Shown piece by piece: positions 1 to 9,234 of a stretch of 64,000 nt of DNA (the stretch's first letter is position 1; each line of letters begins with the position of its first letter). The position numbers were made by a program, and so were the translations under genes. Origin of the DNA: Rhodanobacter sp. 7MK24 (GTDB lineage Bacteria; Pseudomonadota; Gammaproteobacteria; Xanthomonadales; Rhodanobacteraceae); contig NZ_JACYXL010000006.1 of the NCBI RefSeq assembly GCF_014842995.1, forward strand, positions 124,001 to 188,000, given 5' to 3'. The notes under the pieces were generated by a model that worked only from the letters and a program-made list of their open reading frames with translations, had not been told where the DNA came from and made no database searches.

Positions 1-577
1 CTTCGACGAGACCACGCCGTACAACCGCGGTACGGTAGGCTGGTACGTCACCCGCGTGGCCGACGTGAACCAGGCCGATCGGGTGGCACGAGCGATCGAT
101 GCCTTGTCGACGAACTCCGACCACGAGACGCGCACGCAGACCGAGCAGGCCGCCACCGCGAACTGGATGAAGCAGCTGGCCGACATCGGACTGATCGTGG
201 GCTCGATCATGGGCGCGGTGTTCTTCACCCTGCTGCTGTTGTCGGGCAACACCATGATGCAGGCGGTGCGTGAGCGCACGTCCGAACTCGCGGTGCTGAA
301 GACGATCGGCTTCTCCAGCCGCAGCGTGCTGGCGATGGTGCTGGCCGAATCGGTGCTGCTGCTGCTGATCGGCGGCGTGGTCGGGCTGGGGCTGGCCGCG
401 GTGCTGATCCCCGGCGTCAGCGCGCACAGCGGCGGCATGCTCAACCTGCCGACTGTGGGCGCCGGTAGCTGGGTGCTGGGTCTGGTGCTGATGGTGCTGA
501 TCGGCCTGTTGGTGGGCGCGCTGCCGGCAGTGCGCGCGATGCGACTCAACATTGTCGACGCGCTGGCCGGGCGTTGA
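1..577 (+). CDS. ABC transporter permease, MacB/FtsX type (partial, 5' end outside window)
   Basis: This is the C-terminal part of an inner-membrane ABC transporter permease. The reading frame is open from base 2 to the TGA at 575-577, so the true start lies before the window. Three hydrophobic segments are visible, at about 185-250, 330-410 and 460-535 nt, with the FtsX-domain signature between the first two (RERTSELAVLKTIGFSSRSV). The protein ends in the typical LPAVRAMRLNIVDAL motif. FtsX-type permeases work with an ATPase and usually a periplasmic adaptor to export small molecules, peptides or lipoproteins; the substrate cannot be read from sequence. The next gene starts 10 nt downstream and encodes a second permease of the same kind, so the pair probably forms a heterodimer encoded by one operon. 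Confidence 0.9.
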   Translation, partial: FDETTPYNRGTVGWYVTRVADVNQADRVARAIDALSTNSDHETRTQTEQAATANWMKQLADIGLIVGSIMGAVFFTLLLLSGNTMMQAVRERTSELAVLKTIGFSSRSVLAMVLAESVLLLLIGGVVGLGLAAVLIPGVSAHSGGMLNLPTVGAGSWVLGLVLMVLIGLLVGALPAVRAMRLNIVDALAGR

Positions 578-587
578 GGAGCGAGCC

Positions 588-1907
588 ATGAAGAAATTCC
601 TGATCAATCTGTCCCTGCTGATCGCGCTCGCCGTGGCACTGGCGATCTGGGTGAAACTGCCGTGGCCGGCTGTAGTGGTGCTGGCGGCGCTCGGTGCGCT
701 GTGGATGGCGTTCACTCGCCGAGGCCGACAAGCTGCTTCGGTCACCGGCGTAGGTGTCAGTACCTTGCGCCAGCGGCTGGGCTCGTCTGCGGTGATCGTG
801 ATCGGCATCGCCGGCGTGGTCGGCGTGCTGGTGGCGTTGCTGGCGATGGGTGAGGGTTATAGCCAGACCTTGCTCAAGACCGGCAATGCGGACACTGCCA
901 TGGTGATGCGCGGTGCTTCGGCTTCCGAGGTGATGTCGGTGCTCGATCACGACAGCATCGTGCAGGTCGTGCAGACACCGGGCATCGCACGCGATGCCAA
1001 GGGACAGCCGCTGGCCTCGCCCGAGCTGGTGGTCGCCGCCAACCTGCCGTTGAAAGGCGGCAGCGCCGACGACGAAGGCAGCGTGCAGTTGCGCGGCGTG
1101 GGCGACGAGGCCTGGGCGGTGCGGCCACAGGTGAAGATCGTCGAGGGACGCAAGTTCAACCCGGGTATGCGCGAACTCGATGTGGGCAAGGGCGCAGCGC
1201 AACAGTTTGCCGGCCTGGTGCCTGGACATCAGGTACGCCTCGGCAGCCAGTTGTGGACCGTGGTGGGCGTGTTCGCCTCCGGCGATGCGATGGATTCGGA
1301 AGTGTGGGGCGACGCCAACGTGGTGGCCGACACCTACCGCCGTGGCAGCAGCCGCGCCTCGGTCGTGGCGAAACTCGCCAATCCGCAGGCGTTCGATGCG
1401 TTCAAGGCCGCACTGGCGGCGAACCCGCAGCTGAAGGTGGATACGGACACCACGCTGGCCTACTACGCCAAGCAATCCGAAGGCATGACCACGGTGATCC
1501 GCATCATGGGCATCACGGTGGGTCTGATCATGGCGATCGGCGCGATGTTCGGTGCGCTCAACACCATGTTCGCCGCGGTGGCCACACGTGCCCGCGAGAT
1601 CGCCACGCTGCGTGCGATCGGCTTCCGTGGCCTCCCGGTGGTGGTGGCGGTAATGCTGGAGACCATGCTCCTGGCCTTGCTCGGCGGCGTCATCGGTGGT
1701 GCGCTGGCGTGGCTGATCTTCAATGGCTACGGCGCCTCCACCCTGGCCGCCGGCACGGTAGGCAAGCTCAGCTTCCAGTTGGCAGTGACGCCCGAGTTGC
1801 TCTGGACGGGCCTGAAGTGGGCACTGGCGATCGGCTTTGTCGGTGGCCTGTTCCCCGCCGTGCGCGCCGCGCGACTGCCGGTGACCACGGCGTTGCGCGA
1901 ACTGTGA
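588..1907 (+). CDS. ABC transporter permease, MacB/FtsX type
   Basis: A 439-residue inner-membrane permease with the MacB layout: two early hydrophobic segments (about residues 5-40), a large periplasmic domain (about 70-285), then three C-terminal membrane segments carrying the FtsX domain (TRAREIATLRAIGFRGLPV) and ending FPAVRAARLPVTTALREL. I chose the ATG at 588 because GAGGAGCG lies just upstream and the N-terminus MKKFLINLSLL is a normal membrane signal; a longer frame from 552 would overlap the preceding gene. It follows the first permease by 10 nt and is probably co-transcribed and a partner in the same exporter. The ATPase and adaptor would lie left of the window. Confidence 0.9.
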   Translation: MKKFLINLSLLIALAVALAIWVKLPWPAVVVLAALGALWMAFTRRGRQAASVTGVGVSTLRQRLGSSAVIVIGIAGVVGVLVALLAMGEGYSQTLLKTGNADTAMVMRGASASEVMSVLDHDSIVQVVQTPGIARDAKGQPLASPELVVAANLPLKGGSADDEGSVQLRGVGDEAWAVRPQVKIVEGRKFNPGMRELDVGKGAAQQFAGLVPGHQVRLGSQLWTVVGVFASGDAMDSEVWGDANVVADTYRRGSSRASVVAKLANPQAFDAFKAALAANPQLKVDTDTTLAYYAKQSEGMTTVIRIMGITVGLIMAIGAMFGALNTMFAAVATRAREIATLRAIGFRGLPVVVAVMLETMLLALLGGVIGGALAWLIFNGYGASTLAAGTVGKLSFQLAVTPELLWTGLKWALAIGFVGGLFPAVRAARLPVTTALREL

Positions 1908-1920
1908 TCGGACGTCGACT

Positions 1921-1987
1921 GTAGGAGCGCACCCTGTGCGCGAACGCTCTTCGCCAAGAGCCATTCGCGCACAGGGTGCGCTCCTAC
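1921..1987. repeat. REP-like palindrome, copy 1
   Basis: A perfect 24-bp inverted repeat (arms 1921-1944 and 1964-1987) beginning GTAGGAGCGCACCCTGTGCG, separated by a 19-nt centre that itself contains the small pair GCTCTT/AAGAGC. Near-identical elements occur at 15534-15610 and 18589-18665. It lies between convergent genes and could act as a bidirectional terminator or mRNA stabiliser. The stop codon of the AtoE-like gene on the minus strand (TAG, 1984-1986) lies inside the right arm. Confidence 0.9.
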
Positions 1988-3399
1988 GGCATTACCGGCG
2001 GCACGTACTGCAGCGTCAAGCCCAGCAGCCACAGCAAGCCGAGCACCAGCGGTATGTGCACGGCGAGCTGCACGAAGGTGTAGCCCACCACGTCGCGTGC
2101 CTTGAGGCCCAGCACGCCGAGCAGGGGCAGCATCCAGAACGGATTGATCAGGTTGGGCAGCGCCTCGGCGGCGTTGTACACCTGCACCGCCCAGCCGAGG
2201 TGCACGTGCAGGTCCTTCGCCGCCTGCATCACGTAGGGCGCCTCCACCAGCCACTTGCCGCCGCCGGACGGCACGAAGAAGCCAAGGATGGCGGAATACG
2301 CGCCCATCACCGCGGGGAAGCTGTCGGTGCTGGCCACGTGCACGAACAACTGCGACAGCCGGTGCGCCAGCGTCGCGCCGCCTGCGCCCTGCGCATGGGT
2401 GAGCAGGGAGGCGATGCCGCCGTACAGCGGAAACTGGATCAGCACACCGGCGGTACTCGGCACCGAGCGTGCCACCGCGTCGAGGAAGCTGCGCGGACGC
2501 CAGTGCAGTAGCAGGCCCACCGTGAGGAACAGGAAGTTGTAGGTGTTGAGGTTGGCAATGGCGCTCACCACTGACTTGGTGGCGAACTCGTGGCCGAGCC
2601 AGCCCAGGCCCAGCAGGCCGATCAGCACCGCCAGCAGCGGGCTGTATTCCAACCACTCACCGGGACGCTGGCGCGGTGGCAGGTCCGGTACGGCGGCGGC
2701 TTCGGTCACGCCGAAATCGCGCGCGGTGCGCGCGTTGCGTTTCGACGGCGCGGTGAACCAGCACACCAGCAGCGAAGCGCCGATCAGGCAGGCGGTGAGC
2801 GCGAAGGACTGCCACAAGAAGATGGTGCTGGTGAACGGCAGCACGCCGGTGATTGCGAGCAGGCCGGGCGGCATGCTGGCTGGATTGGCCTGCAGTTGCG
2901 CCGCGGACGAAGAGAGGCCCATCGCCCACACCGCGCCGAGGCCGAGATACGCCGCCGCGCCGCCTGCGCGGTAGTCCATGTGCAGCTCCTCGCGTCGCGC
3001 CAGCGCGCGCACCAGCAGACCGCCGAACACCAGCGAGAAGCCCCACGACAGCAGCGAAGCCAGCATGCTCACCAGAGCCACGTAGCAGATCGCGCCGCGC
3101 CCGCTCTTCGGCGCCCGCGCGAGGAGGTCGATGAAGCGCGCCACCACCGGTGCGGTGGCCACCACGTAGCCACCGATCACCACGAAAGCCATTTGCATGG
3201 TGAAAGGGATCAGGCTCCAGAAGCCATCGCCGAACGCATTGACGGCGACAACGGGCGTCGCGCCGAAAGCCAGCGCTGCGATCGCCACGATCACCACGCC
3301 CAGCGCCGCGAACACCCATGCGTCGGGGAACCAGCGCTCCGACCAAGCCGCGCTGCGCAGCGCCAAGCGCGCCATCAGGCCTTCGTTCGTCGCATTCAT
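1984..3399 (-). CDS. AtoE-like short-chain fatty acid transporter
   Basis: A 471-residue polytopic inner-membrane protein of the AtoE/TIGR00366 short-chain fatty acid carrier family. It has about a dozen hydrophobic segments and family-type stretches such as SWGFSLVFGGLLVRALARR and SGGGKWLVEAPYVMQAA near the C-terminus. Members take up short-chain fatty acids such as acetoacetate or butyrate; the exact substrate here is unknown. The ATG at 3399 has GAGGGGG just upstream; a second ATG at codon 9 is possible. The gene stands alone, with no atoDAB genes beside it. Its stop codon lies inside REP copy 1, so the repeat may have reset the C-terminus. Confidence 0.85.
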   Translation of the reverse strand: MNATNEGLMARLALRSAAWSERWFPDAWVFAALGVVIVAIAALAFGATPVVAVNAFGDGFWSLIPFTMQMAFVVIGGYVVATAPVVARFIDLLARAPKSGRGAICYVALVSMLASLLSWGFSLVFGGLLVRALARREELHMDYRAGGAAAYLGLGAVWAMGLSSSAAQLQANPASMPPGLLAITGVLPFTSTIFLWQSFALTACLIGASLLVCWFTAPSKRNARTARDFGVTEAAAVPDLPPRQRPGEWLEYSPLLAVLIGLLGLGWLGHEFATKSVVSAIANLNTYNFLFLTVGLLLHWRPRSFLDAVARSVPSTAGVLIQFPLYGGIASLLTHAQGAGGATLAHRLSQLFVHVASTDSFPAVMGAYSAILGFFVPSGGGKWLVEAPYVMQAAKDLHVHLGWAVQVYNAAEALPNLINPFWMLPLLGVLGLKARDVVGYTFVQLAVHIPLVLGLLWLLGLTLQYVPPVMP

Positions 3400-3470
3400 G
3401 CGGTCCCCCTCGCGTTGTCGCCGGCATGGTGACGTGCGTTGCGCAGGCGAGGCAAGCCGACAATGGTCGA

Positions 3471-4379
3471 TCAGTTGCGTCGCCTATGTGCGGTCATGAT
3501 TGCCGCGACGCCAAGCAGGATGACCATCATGCCCACGATTCCGGAGGGGCTGATGTGCTCGCCCGCCAGCAGCACGCCAAGCAGCACCGCCACCGGCGGG
3601 TTCACGTAGGCATAGCTGGTGGCAAGCGCGGGACGCGCGTGCTTGAGCGCATAGAGGAATGCGCTGAAGCCGATCAGCGACCCGAACACCACGAGATAGG
3701 CCATCGCCAGGCCGGCACGCAGCGTGACGTGCGCCGGCAGGTGCTCGCCACCGCCGAAGCCCATGACGAATTGCGCCGCGCTGCCGCACAGCATCTGCGC
3801 GGCGGTGTTCATCGGGCCGGTCGGCATGTCCTGCTGCTTGCTCCACACCGACCCGAAGGCCCACGCCGCTGCACCGAGCAACAATGCCAGCGCAGCGATA
3901 TGCGAACCGGCGAGCGAGCTGCCGAGGTTGAGCACGATCACGCCCGCGAAACCGACCACGAGGCCCAGGGCTTCGCGGCGATTTGGTCGATGGCCATACC
4001 CGATGCCGAACAGCGTGGCGAACAGCGGCATGCTGGCCAGCGCGACGGCGGTGATGCCCGAGCTTACGTATTGCTCGGAGAAACTCATCATGCCGTTGCT
4101 GATGCCAAGCAGCAGCACGCCGGTGACCGCCGCGTTGCGCCACTGCCGCGGTGTGGGCAAGGCCACGCCGCGCAGGCGCAGGAAGCCGAACAGCAGCGTG
4201 CCGGCAATCAGGAGGCGCACGCCGACGAGCAAAAACGGTGGCCAGCTCTCCAGGGCGAAACGGATGCCGAGGTAGGTCGAGCCCCAGATCACGTACAGCA
4301 CCAGCATGCTCAGTGGCAGCAGCAGGCGGGAATGGTCGGTCGCGGCATCTATCGCGCCGGGAGCGGTGACATCGTTCAT
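3471..4379 (-). CDS. yedA: DMT-family exporter (EamA domains), YedA-like
   Basis: A 302-residue inner-membrane protein with about ten transmembrane helices and two EamA domains (about residues 20-145 and 160-295). The first helix carries the VIWGSTYLGIRFALESWPPF pattern typical of YedA-like drug/metabolite exporters, and the length matches E. coli YedA (306 aa). The ATG at 4379 (MNDVTAPG) is preferred over an upstream in-frame ATG at 4475, which would add a charged, non-family N-terminus; the ribosome site is weak. The family exports metabolites or amino acids; the substrate is not predictable. It is in the same direction as the AtoE-like gene, 71 nt upstream of it. Confidence 0.85.
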   Translation of the reverse strand: MNDVTAPGAIDAATDHSRLLLPLSMLVLYVIWGSTYLGIRFALESWPPFLLVGVRLLIAGTLLFGFLRLRGVALPTPRQWRNAAVTGVLLLGISNGMMSFSEQYVSSGITAVALASMPLFATLFGIGYGHRPNRREALGLVVGFAGVIVLNLGSSLAGSHIAALALLLGAAAWAFGSVWSKQQDMPTGPMNTAAQMLCGSAAQFVMGFGGGEHLPAHVTLRAGLAMAYLVVFGSLIGFSAFLYALKHARPALATSYAYVNPPVAVLLGVLLAGEHISPSGIVGMMVILLGVAAIMTAHRRRN

Positions 4380-4523
4380 GGGGACTCGGCGTGGGGCATC
4401 GCGGTGTCGGCGATGCTGCGCATGATGGATGAGGCGCGTGCCGAGTGACAGCAACGGTATGGCATATCGGGCCACAACGAGCCCGATCCCGGTGCGGCAT
4501 CGCGCGCCGGATGCGCTCGCGGA

Positions 4524-4796
4524 TCAGTGCGCGACAGGCCCCTGGCGGATAACCACGAACTCGCCTTCCAGCACCTCCGGCGCCGGCTTGCCAGGCTGGG
4601 TCGCCGAGGTCGCGGGCATGCGCGGCCTCCGCCACTGGCGCCACGCCAGCCACACGCCGCCGCCGAGCAGCAGCACGCCGGCCAAGGCCAGCCCGAACAC
4701 CAGCAGCACGCCTACCACGGCCACGCCAACCAGCAATGACAGGGCGCGCGCCAGCGGGTGGCGGAAACGACGGGGCGAGGGCAGGTTGAGGCGCAT
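4524..4796 (-). CDS. small membrane protein of unknown function
   Basis: A 90-residue protein with a basic N-terminus (RRFRHPLARAL), one long hydrophobic stretch (about residues 20-50, possibly two short helices) and a soluble tail ending in LEGEFVVIRQ. I do not recognise a named family. It is accepted as a gene because of the clean membrane pattern, normal codon bias and its position divergent from the Rieske gene, with an AT-rich promoter-like spacer (4797-4830) between them. No function is proposed. Confidence 0.65.
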   Translation of the reverse strand: MRLNLPSPRRFRHPLARALSLLVGVAVVGVLLVFGLALAGVLLLGGGVWLAWRQWRRPRMPATSATQPGKPAPEVLEGEFVVIRQGPVAH

Positions 4797-4874
4797 GTGT
4801 TAAAAATCCGTGTGCTAAAATCAATGACTTACGTGCGCAACGATGAGGCCATCTGGCCCGCAGGACAAGTGCCG
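4797..4874. promoter_or_regulatory. divergent intergenic promoter region
   Basis: A short AT-rich spacer in a GC-rich genome between a minus-strand membrane protein and the plus-strand Rieske gene. It holds a -10-like TAAAAT on the plus strand at 4816-4821. No clear -35 element is visible, so this is only a candidate. Confidence 0.3.
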
Positions 4875-5231
4875 ATGGATACCCTTTCCCCCGCCACCTT
4901 GCTATGTCGCCTGGACGATGTTCCCGACGGCGGCGCCACCGCGATCGAAGGCGTGGCGGCAGTTGGTGGCGAAAGCGTGATCGTCGTACGCCGCGGCGAC
5001 GAGTTGCGCGCCTGGCTCAACATCTGCCCGCATGCGGGTCGTCGGCTGGACTACGCACCGGGCATGTTCCTGCTCAAGGACGAACTGTTGATCTGCGCCG
5101 TCCACGGCGCGAGTTTCAATCGCAACGACGGTGCCTGCGTGGCCGGTCCGTGCCGCGGCGAGCATCTGCACGCGCTGGGGGTGGAACTGCGCGATGACGA
5201 GGTATGGCTTGTCCTTCGCGACCGCCCTTGA
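4875..5231 (+). CDS. Rieske [2Fe-2S] domain protein
   Basis: A 118-residue protein made almost entirely of one Rieske domain. The cluster ligands are Cys51 and His53 (CPHAGRR) and Cys74 and His77 (CAVHGASF), the expected C-x-H...C-x2-H pattern with 20 residues between the pairs. Small soluble Rieske proteins act as ferredoxins or as electron-transfer subunits of oxygenases or nitrite reductases; no oxygenase is encoded nearby, so its partner is unknown. The ATG at 4875 is chosen because AGGACAAG precedes it and the N-terminus then fits family length; the open frame extends back to 4758 but overlaps the divergent gene. There is no signal peptide, so it is probably cytoplasmic. Confidence 0.85.
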   Translation: MDTLSPATLLCRLDDVPDGGATAIEGVAAVGGESVIVVRRGDELRAWLNICPHAGRRLDYAPGMFLLKDELLICAVHGASFNRNDGACVAGPCRGEHLHALGVELRDDEVWLVLRDRP

Positions 5232-5264
5232 TTGCAGAAGCGCGCAGGCTTTTAGCTGCCCTTC

Positions 5265-7106
5265 TCAGCTGAAAAGCAGGTTGATCGAGACCAGGGTGAC
5301 AATCAGCATCGCCAGCGTCAGCGGTGCGCCCACGCGCAGGAAATCCTTGCCGCGGTAGCCGCCGGGGCCGGTGACCATCATCAGCGCGGGATGGCCGGAG
5401 CTGAGCAGGAACGTGTTGGACGAGGACACCGCCACGATCAGCGCGTAGGCCGACGGATTGCCGCCGGTGGCAACCGCCACCGAGATCGCGATGGGCACCA
5501 TCATCACCGTGGCGCCCACGTTGGACATCACCTGGGAGAACAGCAGCGTCAGCACGGCGAGGGTGAGCTGCAGCACCCACGGCGAGGCGTGGCCGAGGTA
5601 GTGCAGCACGTACTGCGCCAGCCACGCGGCGGTGCCGGTGGCGTCCATCGACCAGCCCAGCGGGATCAGGCAGGCGGTGACGAAGATGGTCTTCCAGTTG
5701 ATCGCCTTGTAGGCCTCGTCCATGTTCAGCACGCCCGACAGCAGCATGCCCACCGCGCCGCACATCATCGCCACCGAGAGATCGAGGTTGGTAAACAGCG
5801 CGAGGCACTTGGCCAGCACGAAGAAGCCCACCGCCTGCCAGACCTTGCCGGGACGCTGCTCATCCTTCGGGATGTCGGTGACCACCACGAGGTCGCGGTC
5901 TTCCGCCGCCAGCGAAAGGTCGCGCCAGGTGCTGTGCACCACCACGGTATCGCCCGCGCGCAACGTCACCGCGCGCACGTCGTCGCGCAGCACCTGGTCG
6001 CCGCGGTTCACGGCCAGCACCGAGATGCCGAAGCGCTTGCGCAGGCGCAGGTTGCCGACGGTCTGCTTGATGAAGCGCGACACCGGCGGAATCACCACTT
6101 CGGAAATGCCCGCGCGCGTCGGGTTGAACAACTCGCTCAATTGGCGCATGCGCGTGGAAAGCTTGCACAGCTGGTTGTTGGCGAAGCGGTTGAGTTGCTC
6201 GCGCGGGCCCAGCACGCCGAGTACCGAGCCTACCCAGATCACCAGATCGGCTGGCGGCGCCATGCGCGACTCGTTGCCGCTCTTGATGGCGAGGATCAAC
6301 GGCGCGTCGTGCAACTGCTCGGCCTCACCGATGCTCATGCCTACCAGCGGGCTTTCGGCGGTGACGGTAAGCTCGGAGGTCTCGCCGGCGATGCCGTAGG
6401 TGTCGGCAAAGTAGCTCTCGGTGCGACCGGGCGTCACCTTTAGCCGTTCGTCCTCATGGCCGGGCAGCAGCTTGCGCCCGAAGAAGTAGAAATAGCCGAT
6501 GCCTACCAGGGCCAGCGCCAGGCCGGCCGGGGTCACGCTGAATAGGCCGAACTTAGGGATGGTGTGCGCGCCGGGCAGCAGGTTCGCGTTCGCGCTGGCG
6601 ATCAGGTCGTTCAGCACGATCAACGGGGAGTTTGCGATCAGTGTGGTGTTAGTGGCGGTGAGGATGCAGAACGCCATCGGCAACAGCAGCCGCGACAACG
6701 GCACGCCGGTGCGCGCGGAAAGGCGGCTGGATACCGGGATCATCAGCGCGGCCAGTGCCTGGCTGGGGATCACCGCGCTGAACAGGCTGGCCATGATGTT
6801 GATGACGAGACCCAGGCGAGACTCCATGCCCTTGGCCAGTTTCATCACCATGTGCGCGGTAAGGTTGAGCACGCCGGCGCGGTCCAGTCCCTCGCCCATG
6901 ATCATGATCGCGATGATCGCGATCACCGCGTTGCCGGCGAAGCCGTTGAACACCCGTTCGGAAGGGATCACGCCGGTCAGGCCGATCACCACCACCACCA
7001 GCAAGGCCACCATGTCGGCGCGGATCCACTCCAGCACCAGCATCAGCATGGTGAAGCCCACCAGCCCGAGCACCAGGATCATTTCGGGGGTGAGCGCGAG
7101 TGGCAT
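5265..7106 (-). CDS. SLC13-family permease with two RCK_C (TrkA-C) domains
   Basis: A 613-residue inner-membrane transporter of the SLC13/DASS type. An N-terminal half-carrier (about residues 1-195, with TATNTTLIANSPLIVLNDL) is followed by two cytoplasmic TrkA-C domains (about 225-395) and a second membrane half (about 420-613, with SNVGATVMMVPIAI and SSSNTFLLSSGHPALMM). Relatives import sulfate, dicarboxylates or other anions with sodium; the substrate is not determined. The ATG at 7106 (MPLALTPEM) is at the normal family start; the open frame continues upstream only as shadow sequence. The upstream region holds a -10-like TATACT on the minus strand at 7192-7197 but no convincing -35. Confidence 0.9.
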   Translation of the reverse strand: MPLALTPEMILVLGLVGFTMLMLVLEWIRADMVALLVVVVIGLTGVIPSERVFNGFAGNAVIAIIAIMIMGEGLDRAGVLNLTAHMVMKLAKGMESRLGLVINIMASLFSAVIPSQALAALMIPVSSRLSARTGVPLSRLLLPMAFCILTATNTTLIANSPLIVLNDLIASANANLLPGAHTIPKFGLFSVTPAGLALALVGIGYFYFFGRKLLPGHEDERLKVTPGRTESYFADTYGIAGETSELTVTAESPLVGMSIGEAEQLHDAPLILAIKSGNESRMAPPADLVIWVGSVLGVLGPREQLNRFANNQLCKLSTRMRQLSELFNPTRAGISEVVIPPVSRFIKQTVGNLRLRKRFGISVLAVNRGDQVLRDDVRAVTLRAGDTVVVHSTWRDLSLAAEDRDLVVVTDIPKDEQRPGKVWQAVGFFVLAKCLALFTNLDLSVAMMCGAVGMLLSGVLNMDEAYKAINWKTIFVTACLIPLGWSMDATGTAAWLAQYVLHYLGHASPWVLQLTLAVLTLLFSQVMSNVGATVMMVPIAISVAVATGGNPSAYALIVAVSSSNTFLLSSGHPALMMVTGPGGYRGKDFLRVGAPLTLAMLIVTLVSINLLFS

Positions 7107-7378
7107 CAGCGCGCTCCCCGCCGGGGCGTCGAGTCGTGGAGTGGCAGTGGCGAATTCACGCTGCGAAGCTCGTCCCTGGCTGGGTCGGACAAGTATAAGT
7201 GGCGAGGCGCAAGGGCTGGTGAATCGTCGCTTTTCCCTTTCCCCGGAGGGCAGGGTGAAGGGCCGGTTTGCGACGATGCTTGCTGTGAGATGGACCGCGC
7301 AGCGTAACCCTTCGCGCCCCTTCTTCCCACAGGGGGGGTAGCGGGGCTGACGAAACCCCGCCGGAGGCGGCATTGCTT
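7107..7378. other. intergenic region with degenerate palindromic repeat
   Basis: It separates the SLC13 gene from trmB, both on the minus strand. Around 7228-7262 there is a degenerate CCCTTTCCCCGGAGGGCAGG element of the CTCTCCCC/GGGGAGAG palindrome type, resembling sequences at 9200-9225 and inside uvrD. At 7342-7367 short inverted repeats (GCGGGG/CCCCGC and GCCGCC/GGCGG on the minus strand) follow the trmB stop and may terminate it, without a strong T-run. Confidence 0.4.
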
Positions 7379-8113
7379 TTATTTGATGGGAGTTTGGCGA
7401 TAGAGCAGATCCCACACCCCGTGCCCCAGCTTCAGCCCGCGCCGCTCGAAGTGGGTCTCGATGCGCCATGCCGGCTTCTCGGCGTACTGGCCAGGTGCAA
7501 TGGCGTTGCGCCAGTCGGGCGCGGCCTCCATCACTTCAAGCATGTACTCGGCGTAGGGCTGCCAGTCGGTGGCGAGGTGCAGGAGGCCGCCGGGTGCCAT
7601 GCGCGAGGCGAGCAGGGCGACGAACGGAGGCTGGATGATGCGGCGCTTGTTGTGGCGCTTCTTGTGCCAGGGGTCGGGGAACCAGATGCGTGCCTCGGCC
7701 AAGGTGCCGGGGGCGATCTCGTTTTCCAGCACTTCCACCGCGTCGTGCTTGTAGAGCCGCACGTTGCGCGCATCGCGCGCGGCCAGGGCGTTCATCAGCC
7801 GGCCCACGCCGGGGCCGTGCACCTCGATGCCGAGATAGTCGCGCGCGGAATCGTGCTCGCTGGCCCATGCCAGCGCCTCGCCGTTGCCGAAGCCGATTTC
7901 CATCACCAGCGGCGCGTTGCGTTCGAAGCGGGCGGCATAGTCCTGCGCGCCGCCGCTGTAGTCGATGCCGAAGCGCGCCCAGTGTTCGTCGAAGGCACGT
8001 TGCTGTGCCGGCGTCATGCGGCCCTCGCGCAGCACGAAGCTGCGGATGCGGCGCATCACATGCGGATGCCCGTCGTGGTCGGGTTCGCCGTCGCGGTCGT
8101 GCGTGTCGCTCAT
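7379..8113 (-). CDS. trmB: tRNA (guanine-N7-)-methyltransferase
   Basis: A 244-residue SAM-dependent methyltransferase that modifies G46 of tRNAs. The SAM-binding motif is [17 protein letters not shown] (about residues 70-86). Family-specific motifs follow: [15 protein letters not shown], the catalytic-region [16 protein letters not shown] (about 145-160), and [16 protein letters not shown] near the C-terminus. The N-terminal 20 residues are acidic and histidine-rich, a common variable extension. The ATG at 8113 sits 4 nt after the thiG stop, so it is almost certainly co-transcribed with thiS-thiG, as in other Xanthomonadales. Confidence 0.95.
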   Translation of the reverse strand: MSDTHDRDGEPDHDGHPHVMRRIRSFVLREGRMTPAQQRAFDEHWARFGIDYSGGAQDYAARFERNAPLVMEIGFGNGEALAWASEHDSARDYLGIEVHGPGVGRLMNALAARDARNVRLYKHDAVEVLENEIAPGTLAEARIWFPDPWHKKRHNKRRIIQPPFVALLASRMAPGGLLHLATDWQPYAEYMLEVMEAAPDWRNAIAPGQYAEKPAWRIETHFERRGLKLGHGVWDLLYRQTPIK

Positions 8114-8117
8114 GGAA

Positions 8118-8918
8118 TCAACCGATGGTGCCGTCGATCGGGCTGGATGCCGACGCGTAGCGCTTGCGCGGAATGCGGCCGGCCTTGAACGCGGCGCGGC
8201 CGGCCTGGATCGCCAGCTTCATCGCGTGCGCCATCAGCACCGGATCCTTCGCGCCGGCGATGGCGGTATTCATCAGCACGCCGTCGCAGCCCAGTTCCAT
8301 CGCCACCGCGGCATCGGACGCGGTGCCCACGCCGGCATCGACGATGATCGGCACCTTGGCGCTCTCCACGATCTCCAGCAGGTTGTAGCGGTTCTGGATG
8401 CCCAGGCCCGAGCCGATCGGCGCGGCCAGCGGCATCACCGCGACGCAGCCGATTTCCTCCAGCTTCTTCGCCAGGATCGGGTCGTCGCTGGTGTACACCA
8501 TCACGTCGAAGCCGTCGGCGACGAGGATCTCGGCAGCCTTCAGCGTCTCGACCACGTCGGGGAACAAGGTCTTCTGGTCGCCCAGCACTTCCAGCTTTAC
8601 CAGTTTGTGGCCGTCCAGCAGCTCGCGCGCCAGCTTGCAGGTGCGCACCGCGTCCACCGCGTTGTAGCAGCCGGCGGTATTCGGCAGCAGGGTGAATTCG
8701 TTGGGCGGCAGCACATCGAGCAGGCTGGGCGTGTTGGCGTCCTGGCCGATGTTCACGCGGCGGATCGCCACGGTGACGATTTCCGCGCCGGCTGCCTGGG
8801 AAGCCGCGCGGGTCTCGTCGAAATCCTTGTACTTGCCGGTGCCGGTGAGCAGGCGCGAGGCGTAAGTGGTGCCGGCGATGACCAGCGGGTCGGTGACGTC
8901 GAGGGTCTTGAGATTCAT
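8118..8918 (-). CDS. thiG: thiazole synthase ThiG
   Basis: A 266-residue TIM-barrel enzyme that builds the thiazole-phosphate half of thiamine from 1-deoxy-D-xylulose 5-phosphate, dehydroglycine and the ThiS thiocarboxylate. Family landmarks visible are [56 protein letters not shown] and [21 protein letters not shown] (quoted in parts). It lies 50 nt downstream of thiS and 4 nt upstream of trmB. No TPP riboswitch is evident before thiS, so how the operon is controlled is not clear from sequence. Confidence 0.96.
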   Translation of the reverse strand: MNLKTLDVTDPLVIAGTTYASRLLTGTGKYKDFDETRAASQAAGAEIVTVAIRRVNIGQDANTPSLLDVLPPNEFTLLPNTAGCYNAVDAVRTCKLARELLDGHKLVKLEVLGDQKTLFPDVVETLKAAEILVADGFDVMVYTSDDPILAKKLEEIGCVAVMPLAAPIGSGLGIQNRYNLLEIVESAKVPIIVDAGVGTASDAAVAMELGCDGVLMNTAIAGAKDPVLMAHAMKLAIQAGRAAFKAGRIPRKRYASASSPIDGTIG

Positions 8919-8968
8919 GAATGGCCTTCAGCGGCATGGGCCGCGGGGTAGCGAATGGCAGCGCGCGA

Positions 8969-9169
8969 TCAACCGCCGCCGATGGCGTGGACGATCTCGA
9001 CCTGGTCGCCTTCGGCGAGCGCGTGGCTGGCGTGCTGGCTGCGCGGGACGATTTCGCGGTTCAACTCCACCGCCACGCGTCGGCCACCGTAACCGGCGAC
9101 CTCCAGCAACTGGGCAATGGTGATGGAAGGCGCGCAATCGCGCGGCTGGCCGTTGAGCGTGATCTGCAT
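8969..9169 (-). CDS. thiS: sulfur carrier protein ThiS
   Basis: A 66-residue ubiquitin-fold sulfur carrier. It begins [11 protein letters not shown] and ends in the diagnostic HAIGGG, whose terminal Gly-Gly is adenylated and converted to a thiocarboxylate that donates sulfur to ThiG. The ATG at 9169 gives the family-standard length; the open frame continues far upstream only because it crosses the neighbouring gene out of frame. It is the first gene of the thiS-thiG-trmB operon. Confidence 0.95.
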   Translation of the reverse strand: MQITLNGQPRDCAPSITIAQLLEVAGYGGRRVAVELNREIVPRSQHASHALAEGDQVEIVHAIGGG

Positions 9170-9199
9170 GCGGCCATTGTAGCGGCTGGCGACGCATCG

Positions 9200-9225
9200 C
9201 TCTCCCCCTGAATTCAGGGGGAGAG
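9200..9225. terminator. perfect 26-nt palindrome, probable terminator of the DUF6600 gene
   Basis: A perfect palindrome with 13-nt arms (CTCTCCCCCTGAA) and no loop. It starts 10 nt beyond the stop of the minus-strand DUF6600 gene and ends about 30 nt before thiS. It could end the upstream transcript, but no T-run follows, so it may equally be one copy of the CTCTCCCC/GGGGAGAG repeat family also seen near 7240 and within uvrD. Confidence 0.5.
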
Positions 9226-9234
9226 CCTTGAAGC